Positions 12,973 through 25,773 of a DNA stretch of 64,000 bases are shown here, piece after piece. The translations under genes were made by a program, and so were the position numbers. Source of the DNA: Paracentrotus lividus. Taxonomy: Eukaryota > Echinodermata > Echinoidea > Camarodonta > Echinidae. The notes beneath the pieces are model-generated. The model searched no databases, was not told where the DNA came from, and saw only the letters and a list, made by a program, of their open reading frames with translations. The stretch's first letter is position 1. Each line of letters begins with the position of its first letter. Location: assembly GCA_940671915.1 (NCBI GenBank), contig CALNVZ010002418.1, forward strand, positions 45,500 through 109,499. The letters run 5' to 3'.

Positions 12973-14095
12973 GTATGTATTCGAAGTATTTAATGGCATT
13001 TTCAGCTCCATTTTATCCTTTATTTCGTCAAAAGTGCCGTTGATGATGTTGACGATCCACAGCAATTATATCGCGCCATATTTATGTTAAAAACATTGAA
13101 AAGCCGTAGGAACATTGAATTATTAAGTTAGTTACTACATATTTCCTGAAATAAAGTGAGTTTTTAAGCTTCATATTTGAAGTGCTCGATGCTGTCAATT
13201 TCACCGAGCAAAAAAAAAAAAAAAGGGGGGGGGGAGGGAGTTCCAAAGGCGTGGAGCGTCAGATGAAAAAGAAGTTCTCCATTATTATCCCCTTAGGTGT
13301 GTGATAACTAATACCAGTACCAGACAAGAGCGAGCCAGGTCATGAATAAATGGCGTCGTTGTAATCTGTCTACTCATTTATCAGGCAATCGGGTGAATGT
13401 TTTAAAGTGCTTTAAACTAAATTGATAACAAAATTAAACGTTTCGGCCTATTTAGCACCAGACCCGGATCTAGGATTGCAAAATGCCACCTTACTGGTGC
13501 TTTGAATTTGCAATTTATCTTTAGACGATCTTGTATTCATAACGACAAGAACTTTCTGTTAAAAGTTTTGGCGTATGTTTCAAACTGAATTCAAAATAAA
13601 TTTGTCTTACATTCAAATTTCAGAGACGTGATTATTGTGTGAACATTATTATGTGAACATAAGTCCTTTCTCCCACCCCCCCCATAAAAAAAAAACCTTC
13701 GTGTCTACCAATGTCTACTATTACTTTTTTTAAATCAGTTAAATAATAATTTATCGATTAGGAATTTATATTTCAATTCTTATCTTATACATATATATAT
13801 ATATATAAACATACACTGCCCTCCAAAAGTTTGGGTACACCTGATGTCAGCTCTGTTTTGGATCACTTAAAAGCATTTTATGTCCAGTATCTCAGTCCAA
13901 ATGATGATAAAGTACAAATAATACATTATGCAGCCAATACTTCACGATTACCATGCCAAGTCTCCTTGGAATTTTGAAATTACTCGAATATATGCAAAAA
14001 GTGCGAAAACGTGATTTTGCTCTAATTTATTTACTGTTGAGGCATATGTACCATATAACTTTGTACTATTTGTTTCTATTTATATATATATATAT
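12973..14095 (+). other. Intron sequence with a possible Tc1/mariner-like end
   Basis: This intron sequence follows the first CUB exon. A poly-A/poly-G tract lies at about 13211-13234. From 13812 the word TACACTGCCCTCCAAAAGTT resembles terminal inverted repeats of Tc1-like transposons, but I see no second end. AT microsatellites occur at about 13788-13807 and 14082-14102. No exon for the second CUB half was recognised. Confidence 0.4.
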
Positions 14096-14099
14096 ATAT

Positions 14100-17000
14100 A
14101 TAAACACAACACAAAAAGAAAGTTCCCCCTATTTCAGATATCAATAATTTTTGAACCAGGAGGAATTTTAAAAATCTAATTATATGTCCACGTAGGGAAT
14201 TTATTTACCCACAATGGGAGCGAATTTTAGGAAAAATCATCAAGTCATGCTTCAGTGAGCAATGGTTGAATGCAAAAATGTCATTTTTTGAAGTTCGCAA
14301 GCCTAAAATGGCAACTTTGATTCAATGATAATGGACCCATTTTCAGATTTTAAACATTTTACACGTCAGAATGTATGCAAAGCGTGCTTCCCAATATACG
14401 GAAACGAAATTTGGGTCAAATTTCACGGTTAAGTGAGCATGCAGCAAAAATTGCCAAAACTGCGATTTTTACTTATTTGTCATGGTATAATTGATCAAAT
14501 ATGAAGGAATTCCTGTTTTGGAAGTGTATACAACCAATATCCATTCATTCACGGTTTAATGAACCCATCAAACAACCAAAAAATAGGCCATTTTAGAATT
14601 ACGAAAATACATTGCAGTAATTTTATGCACTAGAAAGCATCTCAATAACATTTTTGGGGTTGTATTTATATTCTTTGGGCACATGTCAATGATCCTATGG
14701 CATTTATTTACAAATTCATGCTTCAGTGAGCACGTGAGACTGGAAAAGCCCTTTTCTCAAATATGTACTAAAATTCAAATTCTTACTTTGATTCAATATA
14801 ACAATTCTTTGCGGGGAGTACTTTTTATTTTATTTTCACAAAAATCCCGATGTTTCACGCCTCAGTGGGCACAAGATACAAGAAAATCATGAAAATGAGA
14901 AGAAAGTTTGGGGCTTCGTCATGGTTCAGTGACTTTTCGAATACGTAATTTGAATCAAGATCATGTTAGCTAGAGATCAGTTGAAGCTGTGTGCCAAGTT
15001 TCGTAAAATAACTCACAGTAGAATTAACAATAATCATCAATGAAATTGGCCGAATTTCACATGTGTCACTTATTGATTTCCTCCTCCATTGACTTTATGT
15101 ACAGAGGTTTAACAAAAGTTAAACAAAAGTGAAATTTCGCATATTTTAATCGTCAGTTTTTGTCCATTTGACTGTGAATTATTTTTTGAAACTTTACACA
15201 TAGCTTCAACTGGTCTCTAACTAACATGATCTTTATTCAAATTACGTATTAGAAAAGTCACTGAACCATGACGAAGCCCCAAACTTTCTTCTCATTTTCA
15301 TGATTTTCTGGTATCTTGTGTCCACTGAGGCGTGAAACATCGGGATTTTTATGAAAATAAAATCAAAGGTACTCCCCGTAAAGAATTGTTATATTCACTC
15401 AAAGTAAGAATTTGAATTTTAGTCCGTACGTGAGAAAAGGGTTACGCAAAACGTGCTTCCAAACATACACAAAGGACATTTGCGTAAAATTTCACGGTTG
15501 AGTGAGCATGCAGCAAAAATGCCAAATCTGCGATTTTTACTTCTTTGCCGTGGTAAAAATTGATCAAATATGATGGGATTCATATCTAGGAAGAGTGTTT
15601 TAACTTTTGCGAAAAATTTCAATCAATTCACGGTTGAAGAACACCAGAAAATACCATGTGAAAAACACTAAAGAAGTATTCTTTCCATTTTGCACACTAA
15701 AAATCATGTGAATATCTGTTTTTGTATTATTTTTATGACCGGTGCACATGTGTACATGATCCTATTGCATTTATTAAAACTTTCATGCTTCAGTGAGCTG
15801 TTTTTTGATGTAGAGACAAAAATTTAATTGCTTACTTTGCTTAACCATAACAATTCGTTTGAAAGTATTCATTTGATTTCATTTTCGCAAAAATCCCGAT
15901 TTTTTTATGCTTCAGTGAACACAAAATGTGAGAAAAACATGATAAAAGGAAGAAAGTTTACGGCCCTGGTACGGCCTAATGGTACGTCCGATTCTCAATT
16001 TGACCAAAATTCTTGTTAGTTAATGACTTCTTAAAGATTTGTGCCACGTTTCAAGAATTAACACACAGTATAACGACAAAAAAAATTACAATGAAAATGG
16101 GCAATATTTGACTTTTGTTCACTATTGATTTCCTCCCCATTGACTTTACGTATAGAGTTTGAACAAAAAGTGAACAAACGTCAAATATTGCCTATTTTTA
16201 TTGTCAATTTTTTGTTCATTATACTGTGAGTTAATTCCTGAAACTTGGCACAAATTTTTAGGAAGTCATTAACTAACAGGAACTTTGGTTAAATTGAGAA
16301 TCGGACGTACCATTAGGCCGTGCCAGGGCCGTAAACTTTCTTCCTTTTTTCATGTTTTTCTCATATCTTGTGTTCACTGAAGCATGAAACTTCGGGATTT
16401 TTGCGAAAATGAAATTAAATGAATACTTTCAAACGAATTGTTACGGTTAAGCAAAGTAAGCAATTTAATTTTGGTCTTTTAATAAAAAAAACAGCTTTTC
16501 CAGTGCCACGTGCTCACTGAAGCATGAAAGTTTTAATAAATGCAATATGATCATGTACACACGTATTGCACACGGTCAAAAAATAATACAAAAACAGATA
16601 TTCACATGATTTTTTAGTGTACATAATGGAAAGAATACTTACTCAGGTTTTCACATTGTATTTTATGGTGTTCATATCAACCGTAATTGTTTTAATTTTT
16701 TGCAAAAGTTAAAACACTCTCTAGACATGAATCTCATCATATTGATCAATTTCACCATGGATAAAAATGTAAAAAATCGCAGTTTTGGCATTTTTGCTGC
16801 ATGCTCACCTCAACCGTGATAATTTTTACCGAAATGTCCTATGCGTATTTGGAAGCAACACGTTTTGCGTACATTCTGATGCGTGAAAATGTTTAAAATC
16901 TGAAAATTTGGTCCGATATCATGAATCAAAGTTTGATTTTAGCTTGCGAACTTCAAAAAATGACATTTTTGCATTCAACCATTGCAACGAAGCTCCATTT

Positions 17001-17147
17001 GACTTCATGATATTCCATAAAAATTCGCTCCCATGGTAGCAATAAATTCCCTACATGGACATAATTAGATTTTTTGAAACTTCCTCCTATTTAAAAAAAT
17101 ATTGATATTGAAATAGGGGGAACTCTTTTTGTTGTGTTTATATACAG
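14100..17147. mobile_element. 3-kb foldback element (family with GCTTCAGTGAGC motif)
   Basis: The ends are inverted copies: TAAACACAACACAAAAAG at 14101 faces CTTTTTGTTGTGTTTATA at about 17125-17144. The arms continue inward for more than 400 bp (shared blocks ATTCCCTA, GGGAGCGAATTTT, TGGTTGAATGCAAAAATGTC, GAAGTTCGCAAGC). Nested within are two smaller inverted pairs, about 14650-15090 with 15100-15430 and about 15690-16100 with 16140-16560, so the element is folded at several levels. The phrase CATGCTTCAGTGAGC, or its complement, recurs throughout. No transposase frame is seen. A diverged relative lies at 52320-55251. Confidence 0.8.
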
Positions 17148-18620
17148 GGCGTCCCGGAAAGAAACTATACACTTTGAAATGGCTAGCCAAATGAAAAATA
17201 TTTATTTTAGAGGTAACGAAATTTACATGTATGGAAGCTCATTATCCCAACTTTCATATGACACAAAAAAAGTCCGAACAATAGTCATGCATGAATGGCA
17301 GCGTTCACTTTTGATAAAGGGTATGGAAATTAGGGTGCGCAGGAATTGCCCTACCAATTTGTATGAGGAAAGTCATTTGGAGCTTATGAATTGAGGATGA
17401 TATGCAGAATTACTGATCATCTATGATGAGTTGGGGTTTGCCAAAGAGAAATTTGTAAGATGGGGATTAATGAATTTCCATGCATGAGTGGAGACAGGAA
17501 TATGTAATTTCCTATTATCAAGCATTGTTAGCCTTCCAAGTTGTCTTCAGTGGTGTGTTGTGTAGTAAGGATGGGGTGCAGAACAAGTGAGATTGGAGGG
17601 TAAGATTTTTGATCCCTTTTGATGATTCGTTTTATGATCTTTGGATTGTCTGAATGTCCAACATCAGTGGCATTTTTTCTTTTTGCTTCAACAAACAGGT
17701 TGTCGCATCGAAAGAGGAGGAAGGACACGTTGAGCATTGAACGTACAGATTTTATTTTATTTTTTTCCCCCATGCCTCGTTTTGTTTTTTACAGATGGAT
17801 GAAACAAGTGTAAAATCGAACAAGACCAAAATTCAACTGAAAATAAAAGACTGACATGTTAATTTCACCAAATTTGTGTTTCACTGTAAGCCATATTCCT
17901 TTACAAAAGTCCAACATTTGCTAAAATGACTGGGATTAGTTGGGTTGGTTGATGCAATTGAGTTGATTGATTTGATTGACATGGTGAGTTTGAAATAACT
18001 ATGAAATGATGTAATGGCTTGATTGCATTAGTTTGAAACATTTGGAGACTGGTCACACCTGTTGAATTAATGATGCTAGCTGGGGTGTTGATTGTTCTAA
18101 TTTATGTGGACTGATTGATTGATAATGATAGAATTGCATCAACCATGCGCGCATTGGGTAAAGTGTGAGTAGACCCGGGATGCAGGAAGGTTTGTCAGAA
18201 TATTTGGAGTAGAAACCAATGAATTGAATGTTCAAAAACACACCCATGCAAAAAAGAGAGAGAAAGATCAAGAGATGAAGAGGGAGGGAAGACAGGGAGA
18301 GAAAGAAAAAGGGGAGAGAGGGATGAAGACAAATGAGTGAAGGAGAAGAGAGAGAGAGATGTGATGATAGAGAGATGAGTAGATCATTCACAAGGGACTG
18401 TATACGAGATGACTCATTACTCATGTGGGTACGGAGATAATTACTGAGTTTGGCGACCCTGTAGAAAGATAGAGGCTGTTGATTGCTTCCCAGTCTGGAG
18501 GTTCCAAGAGAAGTTACGCGAGATGATAGACGATTGTCATAAATCATGCGCGACTTCTTGAATTACAAGACCAACTGTGTGATCAATGCCTGAAAAATCA
18601 TAGAAGGATAGAAGTTCCTT
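17148..18620 (+). other. Intron sequence, no gene recognised
   Basis: From 17145 the word TACAGGGCGTCCCGGAAAG resembles a transposon terminus common in invertebrate genomes; no partner end was found. A purine-rich GA tract at about 18255-18365 produces a false Leu/Ser-rich frame on the - strand. I see no exon. Confidence 0.35.
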
Positions 18621-20005
18621 CTCATTCTAAACCTTATACGTTAGTGGTTGGGAAATGTGGTCCATATATCTGCCTTGCGGACACAACGCGAAATCAGATG
18701 CAATCTCGGAGAACTATATGAAGGTTATTCTCTGGTTGCAATCGTCAGCGCGAATTGAACAGAAAAATCCATCCCCAACATCATGAACACTACTGTAACC
18801 CTCCCCCCATTCCCTATGCCAGTATTCACGTACGCCGATAACCCAGCCAACCGCGACTACGTCAACGCTCGATCTATCCGATTCAACTTCTGCTAAGTAA
18901 ACTATCTCCTGAAAGGACGAACTCCGAACAAGATTAAACACGTTGCAGAATGCTTGCACTCACGCACTATCCCTCGATTCTCAGCCCACTCATATTCCCT
19001 CCATAACCACGTCTCCAACTAACTTTCTCTATCCTACAACTTAGGTAGGGCCAATTCCTGCGACCCTGAATTTCCACCCTTTACAAAAGTGAACGCTGCT
19101 CATTCGAATGCATCGACTTCCCATTTCGGACCTTTTTAGGTTTCGGTCTCGAAATCTTTTGACGCTATATATGATGTGTTTCCTTTAGTTTACTATAATA
19201 CAATTTCATTCACATTCTCACAACTCCATACTTATCTCTGTTCTTGATTGGCATGATTCTTCTAGTATTGCAAAGAGTTGATCATGAGTTCTGTTTCGGG
19301 GACGGTCCCTGTTCTGAGCATATCATCGTGAATATACCCTACCTATTGTAAGTGTGCTTGATGCCGTTATACTCTGATTTTCGCTAGTTGTCCTGTGTAG
19401 TCATTTAAATATTACAATTATTTCACCATTCCCTACGTACCGCATAGTAAGATAAGTTCCAATTGCTAGATATGTTAGCATAGGCAGGGGCCCAAGTACC
19501 ATAATGACTGAGCAATCCGCGCTCACGCCCCATTGTTGTCTCGTGGGTTTCGTCCCTCTTTTGAATACTGTATTGATTACAACTTTCTTTTAGTTTACAT
19601 CATGCGTTTCCCCTACTCGCTTGATATGATCTCATTTTATGAAGTTGAAGATCGATTTATCGCAGGCCCACAGATCCTATTTCGGAGCGCCGATGTCCCT
19701 TGCTATATTTATTTTTTAAGAGGTCTTTCTATTTTGTATCCAAAATTTTCCGCTGAATAGACAGGTATCTAAAGGCAACATGACGGGGTATTAATAGTTT
19801 TTATTTACTTTATTCTTTCAGTCTACATCGAAGATTTGATAAGAGCTTTTGCTTTACCTGTTATTGCGGAGTGGGTGAAATATTTGATGCTCTCAAAATT
19901 GGGAAACTATTCAATATGCCAATATAGAGGGGTCATAGACGGGTGCTATATAGATTGTGGAATGTTATCGTGAGTATTACCGCAACTGGTAACGACGTCT
20001 TCAGA
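18620..20005 (+). other. Intron sequence of unusual texture, no gene recognised
   Basis: No known domain or repeat family was recognised. Short open frames (19533-19760, and 19800-19971 after a TCTTTCAG acceptor-like site) have no domain support. The adjoining tandem units differ mainly by single-base insertions and deletions, so base-level quality may be low across this stretch. Confidence 0.3.
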
Positions 20006-20440
20006 ATGGACTCCCGATCTCTCAATCAAAAGAATCATCGCGGAGAGGGAAAGTGATGATTGTAAACTAAAGAACAAAACAGTCAAAAGAGTGCGACAAC
20101 AAAATGGGGACTTCGGGTCGCTCCGAATGGGACTCCGATCTTCAATCTAAAGAATCTTCAGCGGAGAGGGAAGTGATGATTGTAAACTAAAGACACAAAA
20201 CAGTCAAAAGAGTGCGACACAACAATGGGGGACTCGGACGTGCTCAGAATGGGACTTCCGATCTCTCAATCTAAAGAATCTATCAGGAGAGGGAAAGTTG
20301 ATGATTGTAAACTAAAGACACAAACAGTCAAAAGAGTGCGACCACAACAATGGGGACTCGGGTGCTCAGAATGGGACTCCGATCTCTCAATCTAAAGAAT
20401 CTTCAGGCGGAGAGGAAAGTGACGATTGTAAACAATTCGA
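20005..20440 (+). repeat. Four-unit tandem array (about 123 bp) in front of LINE ORF1
   Basis: The words CCGATCT..CAAT..AAAGAATC, GGAGAGG..AAGTGA..GATTGTAAAC and CAGTCAAAAGAGTGCGAC repeat with starts near 20010, 20131, 20252 and 20377. The last unit runs straight into the LINE ORF1 region. Some LINEs carry such 5' UTR monomers with promoter activity; that role here is inference. Units differ mostly by one-base indels. Confidence 0.75.
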
Positions 20441-20481
20441 TTTTGATGTGGCGCTTGAAGACAAGATCAAGAAAGGCGCTC

Positions 20482-21181
20482 ATGTCTGACAGCGTAATGG
20501 CAGCCATAACAACAGCAATAAAGCAATCCCTCACTGAGGAGATCACACAGAAGGTGTACGAGTCTCTACGACTGGACTATGAAAATTCTCAGCGAGAAAT
20601 CAGTTCCCTATCATCTCAAGTAAGGGAGCTTAAGTTAAAACTAGGTAAGCGCGAACGAAGGAATCGACGAGCTTGAACAGTACAGTCGCCGCAACTGTCT
20701 GAGGATATACGGCTTACCAGAAAATGGACAGAAAGACACCGACCAAGTGATTTGTAATTTTGCAAAAGATGAGTTGGACATTGAGATTACCAAAGCAGAC
20801 ATCGATCGCAGCCACCGACTTCCTCGTAGAAACCACGAAGATCCCGACGAACATGACAAAACACCTACTCAAAAGCCTAAAGGAATCATCGTGAAGTTCG
20901 TCAGATATTGTGTCAGGCAATTGATATACAGAGCCAAAACCAAACTTCAAGGAAAAGACTTCTACATCTATGAATCTCTTACCAGGGATAGACAAATGCT
21001 TGTATTCAAGACTCAGGATCATGACAACGTAAAGCGAATTTGGACTCAAGATGGACGAATCACAGCCATGACAGAACGGAGGAACAAAAGTCATCATCCG
21101 ACATTGATAATGACATTGAAAGCCTGGATGACAAGTAAAAACAATGTGTATAGACATCAAACACTTGTTTTTTTTTACTGA
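20482..21181 (+). pseudogene. LINE ORF1 protein (coiled coil + RRM-like), frameshifted
   Basis: Starts at the ATG at 20482 (MSDSVMAAITTAIKQSLTE). A helical, heptad-like segment follows up to about 20650. The frame then shifts by one base and continues with LEQYSRRNCLRIYGLPE, IDRSHRLPRR, and KPKGIIVKFVRYCVR. That order (E-Q-Y-S-R-R-N, G-L-P-E, D-R-S-H-R, K-P-R-G-I-I-V-K-F) is typical of ORF1 nucleic-acid chaperone proteins of CR1/L2-group LINEs, which bind element RNA. The single frameshift near 20650 breaks it. Confidence 0.8.
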
Positions 21182-21199
21182 ACTATGAATATTAAAATA

Positions 21200-24020
21200 T
21201 CCTTGTATAATTGTTTCTAAATCTGTTTGTAATAATCAAAATGCTCTAATGTGTGTTTCATGCAAATCTTGGTGTCATTTTAATTTGCACCCCTGACGGC
21301 GAAGATGTGTTTCATAAACCTTGTGATTGGATTTGTGTTAAATGTTTATTTGCTGAACTCCCGTTCTACTTCGAGACTGACATGGATATTAATTGCATTA
21401 ATGATAACCTAAATAATCACCAGGCTGAATTCATTAAAAAACTTAGTAAATACACTTATATGAATTTTAACGAGATGAATCACTCTCTTAGAACTGTAAG
21501 TGGGTTACATTTTGTTCATCTCAATGTTTGCTCACTTTATAAATGTATTGATGAATTAAGGACCATGTTCATAAATAGCCAGTTTGATATTTTGTCTTTT
21601 AGTGAAACCATGCTTGATGAAAATATTCCTGATTCTTGTGTAAATATTGCAGGCTATTCAGTTGTCAGAAGAGACCGGAATCGACAAGGGAGGAGGGTAA
21701 AAGCTTATATAAAATAATCTTTCATTTAAAGTCAGACATGATCTGAGCAGTATTAGTGATAACCTGGAACTTACTGTTTTACAAATTTACCCATATAAGC
21801 AGAAACCATTTCTTGTTTGCATTTGGTATCGTCCACCTTGCTCTGCAATGTCTGTGTTTGACGATATTGATAAAATCTTTCAAAATATTGAGTTGACTGG
21901 CCTGGATGTAATTCTAATTGGCGACCTAAAATGTGATGTTCTAAGTGACACGCCAAATGCTCAGACAAATTGTTTGTTATCTTTAGCGGAGAGTTACCAT
22001 TTAACACAAGTGATATGCAAACCTACCAGAATAACCAGTGTTAGTATGAGCACTATTGATTTGATTTTCACTTCTAACGAAAATAAGATAACTCAAGCTG
22101 ATGTTGTAGCGATTGGCTTAAGTGATCACTACATGGTGGTGGTTCTTGGGTAATGTGCGATCAAAAAATATTGGACACAAATATATGCAATTGCGTGACT
22201 TGAATAAATTAATGTTGATAATTTTAATAGAGACTTGTCCAACGAGACTTGTCAGAAGTCTATGGTGAAAATGATGTAGAAAAAATCCTACTCTAATTTG
22301 ACTAATGCTTTTATGAAAGTCGTGGACAAACATGCTCCTCTGAAATCAAGAAGAGTCAAGCAAAAAAATGTGCCATGGATTACTAAGGAAATAAAAGATT
22401 ATGATGAGTCAAAGGGATAAACTGAAAAAGAAAGCCAAAAAGACCGGTTCTAATGAGGACTGGGAAAAGTATAAGAAAATGAGAAAACAATATCACATTA
22501 GTTATGAGGAATGCAAAAAGAATTTATATACATTAAAAAAAATTGAAAATACTGGTAAACAGTGGTGCTACATGGAAGGCTTTACGTTGTATTGTACCTA
22601 GTAAACAGATTATAAATCGTATTAATAATATCACAATAATGATCAAACTGATTGATAATGAAAATGACATTGCCAATAATTACTTTGTAAATATAGCAGG
22701 TACATTACGCAATGATGCTGATTTTAGTGGTGATTTCATATCATTTTTAGTCAATAAACCTACTTCTACCTTCAAATTTGATGAGGTTAGTTATGATGTG
22801 TTTTCAAAAATTTTAAACAACATGTCTATCAACAAGGCAACTGGTCTAGACGGATTTTCTGCCAAAAATACTTAAAATGGCAAGTCCTTTTATTACTTCT
22901 CCTCTTGTATACATAATCAATCTTTCATTGTCAAGTGGCATTGTTCCACATGAGTGGAAGGATGCAATGGTTTTTACCAGTTCATAAAAGTGGTGATAAG
23001 TCTAATGTGGCAAACTACCGCCCTATTTCAATTCTTTCATATTATCTAAGGTGATTAGGCGAATTGTGCATGACCAAGTTATGAAGTATTTTGACACATA
23101 TTCCTTGTTGGTTAATTAATTCAGTCTGGTTCCGGAAAAATTTTCCACTGCCACAGCTCTTCTAAGTTTGACCGAAGATCTTTTTGATAATATGGATAAT
23201 GGTCGTGTCACTGCATTTGTAGCTTTAGATTTGAAACGGGCGTTTGACACAGTGGATCACGTGTACTTGTTTCAAAAATGAAATGGTATGGATTTGATGA
23301 AAATGTGTATTGTGGGTTACAAATTACCTGAGTGGCAGGGACTCAAGTCACAAAAGTAAATGGAACGATGTCATGCTCTGCAAACATTGAGTTTGGGATT
23401 CCCCAAGGAAGCATCTTGGGACCTTTGCTATTTGTGATATTTATTAATGACATTGTAAATGCTGTCAAATACTCATCAATTTCTCTCTACGCTGATGACA
23501 CTTGCTTGTATTACTCTTTCTAAAGATCCTAATGTTATTGAGACTAAAATTAATGAAGACTTGCTTTCGGTATCCTCCTGGTTAAGAAGTAACAAATTGA
23601 TCTTGAATTTAAGCAAAACTGAGTATATACTTATCGGTTCAAAGAGAAGAATTAAAAACTTTTTATAAACACCGGTTTACATTTCTGCATCGGTAATCAT
23701 GTTTAAAGGAGGTTTTTTTGTTTGAAATATTTGGGGGTGATTCTGGACCCATCTTTGACTTGGAAATTACATATAGATCACATTTGTAAGAAAATTAATC
23801 GCAATTTGTTTCTCTACCGGAAAGCAAGGTCTTTCATTAATCTCACATGCGCTAAGATGCTATATTTCATATTATCCAGTGTCACTTTGATTACTGTTCT
23901 GTCGTTTTGGAGCAATGCTGGAATAACTACTTTAATGTGCTTAATGTCTACAGAACAGGGTGTTAGGATAATGATAAAGGCACAACCAGAAACAGAGAAC
24001 AAATGCCATTTATGTTGAAG
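21200..24020 (+). pseudogene. LINE ORF2 (endonuclease + reverse transcriptase), multiply broken
   Basis: A PHD-like CVSCKSWCHF patch is at about 21250-21280. The APE endonuclease begins near 21505 (HLNVCSL), with S-E-T near 21601, a G-D-x-K site near 21918 (usually G-D-F-N), and a C-terminal I-D-L-I-F...L-S-D-H-Y block to 22135. Reverse-transcriptase blocks: NYRPISILS near 23010, ALDLKRAFDTVDHV near 23222, GIPQGSILGPLLF near 23397 and SLYADDTCLYY near 23482, with the catalytic DD intact. The thumb-like KYLGVILDPSLTWKLHI is near 23723. The frame is broken near 21717, 22153, 22600, 22875, 23115, 23523 and 23668. The family primes reverse transcription at a nicked target. Some breaks could be sequencing indels, given the noise just upstream. 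Confidence 0.85.
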
Positions 24021-24868
24021 CAAAGTTAACGCGTATGTCTACACGCTGGAAGACAGGCAATCTGATTATGTTGTTTAAGATGATTCATGAATTATGCCCC
24101 CATTACTTGTCTTCAAGAATCGAATTCAAATTAATCGTATCAATTGAGAAATAGTAAGACTTTATTGAAAACTTAACAAACCCAACACTGAATCTAAAAG
24201 ACGGGAGTTTCTTATATTAACACATCCAAATTATTAACTCCCTCACTTAGAAAATAGACAATCTAATTCAATAATATTTTTCCATCGGCTTAATAAAACA
24301 CACAATCACGTAGAGCTCCCTTACTAAAAACACCCCTGTATACGGTGTGACTTAGCATTTTAACTTATTAAGTTTCTATTTTGTAATTGTTGTTTGTTTG
24401 TTTGTTTGTCTGTTTTTTGTTTTTGTTTTTTTTTGTTTTTGTTTTTTTTTGGGTTTTTTTTTGTTTTTTTTTGTTTTAATTTTTCTATATAGATATATTT
24501 GTTTTGTTGTACATTGTATTATTATGGGAACCCTTTGAAAATCAGCTTTGCTGAAAGGGCAATCCCCCTTTTTAACAGGAAATAAATAAATAAATAAAAA
24601 TAAAAAGATCTAGGATCGGATGAATTTGTTTGACATTGGGAATGTAGCTCAAAAAATCATGTCATGACATTCCTTTCTGCCTCGTTCACTATGAAAGTAC
24701 AAATAAATAAATATATAAGTGTATAAATAGACAAATAGACAAGTACATGCCTTATAAAATTTATTGATTTGTCTATTAATATATGTTTTTACCTGATTGG
24801 CTCAATGTTGACCCGAGGAAAACTAAATCTCTGTATGAACTAATTGAATGGATTTCTATTTCACTCAG

Positions 24869-25222
24869 TGCCAGTCGTGATTACGGACGTTGACTTCATT
24901 TGGGAACACGAGGTGACATCTCCTTCCTTCCCCATGCCATACGAAAACAACGCATTCATTGAATGGAGCATCGAAGTACCGTCAGGATTCAGTGTCCTCC
25001 TTTTCGTCGACAGCTTTCATTTACGCGACAAGGGTGACGTACTCGTCATTGGCAAGGGCATTGATTCAAATGATACGAAGAGCATCGTGTACACATTGAC
25101 AGGGATAGTGGCGCCAAATAGCTACGGTGTTTGGTCGACCAGGGCCTGGGTGAGGTTCACTTCGGATTCATCTGGAATAGCAGCTGGATTTAAACTTTAT
25201 GTCTCTAAAGTTCAAGGAGAAG
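24869..25222 (+). CDS. Exon: complete CUB domain (extracellular mosaic protein)
   Basis: The exon encodes 118 residues in phase 1-1. The acceptor TTTCACTCAG ends at 24868 and the donor is taken as GTTCGT at 25223, a weak match that nevertheless gives phase 1. The reading has TSPSFPMPYENNAFIEWSIE, then PSGFSVLLFVDSFHL, GDVLVIGKG, YTLTG and, at the end, VRFTSDSSGIAAGFKLYVSK. These are the CUB landmarks in order: S-P-x-[FY]-P, W-x-I, G-F-x-V-x-L, D-x-L-x-I-G-x-G, L-T-G, F-x-S-D and G-F-x-[AL]-[YF]. It has no cysteines, as in the first CUB exon, suggesting a divergent CUB type. The frame runs open past the donor into an AAG-rich stretch (KEKKNEEEG), which I read as intron. A 25.7-kb intron would join it to the discoidin exon at 50903, which also starts in phase 1. 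Confidence 0.88.
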
Positions 25223-25469
25223 GTTCGTTTCATCTCTACACTTATGAAAAAATTAAAGAAAAAAAAAATGAAGAAGAAGGAGTAGAAGAAGAAGAAAGGG
25301 AGATCATTAATGACATATATCTTGCAATAATTCAATTATCATGTAACGCGCTTGGCTCGAGCATTTCCTTTTGTTTCGTATAGCCAGAATAATCACATAT
25401 TCAAATAATTGTGCAGTACCTTATCTCAATTCCTCAACTACTCATAGTCTGATTCCTTGCCCATAACGG

Positions 25470-25704
25470 ACCGGACATGATAGCTCAATCGGTTAGAGCG
25501 CCCGTAAAAAGGTAGCCCACCTTGCTTTCATGAACGGGAGGTCGTGAGTTCGAAACCCGGCCGAGTCATACCAAAGACTTACAAAAATAGTACCTAAAAG
25601 TTGCCTTTTAACAAGGAGCTTTGGGGGTAATAATAACATCATGCAGGGCCCGCTGGGAGAACAGTTGTCAGAACTGAAGTGGCTACCCTGGGTAAATAAA
25701 ACGA

Positions 25705-25773
<69 letters not shown>

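Larger units (their letters stand above)
20005..24606 (+). mobile_element. Long CR1/L2-like LINE (non-LTR retrotransposon), frameshifted
   Basis: In order: 5' tandem units, an ORF1 (coiled coil plus RNA-binding-like domain), an ORF2 with a PHD-like Cys/His patch, APE-type endonuclease and reverse transcriptase, and a 3' UTR. The 3' end has a short stem (GCTTTGCTGAAAGGGC region, 24543-24560) and a tail of AAATA/AAAT repeats at 24580-24606, as in CR1/L2-type elements. It lies in the intron between the two CUB exons, in the same orientation as the gene. Multiple frameshifts and stops make it inactive as read. Confidence 0.85.

Noticed and set aside
18053..18547. 164-codon Leu/Ser-rich frame on the - strand
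   Set aside because: Driven by a GA microsatellite; no signal peptide plus domain arrangement or splice support.
25478..25560. Functional tRNA gene
   Set aside because: A- and B-box-like words are present, but the sequence does not fold into a proper cloverleaf by eye and continues into a SINE body and tail.
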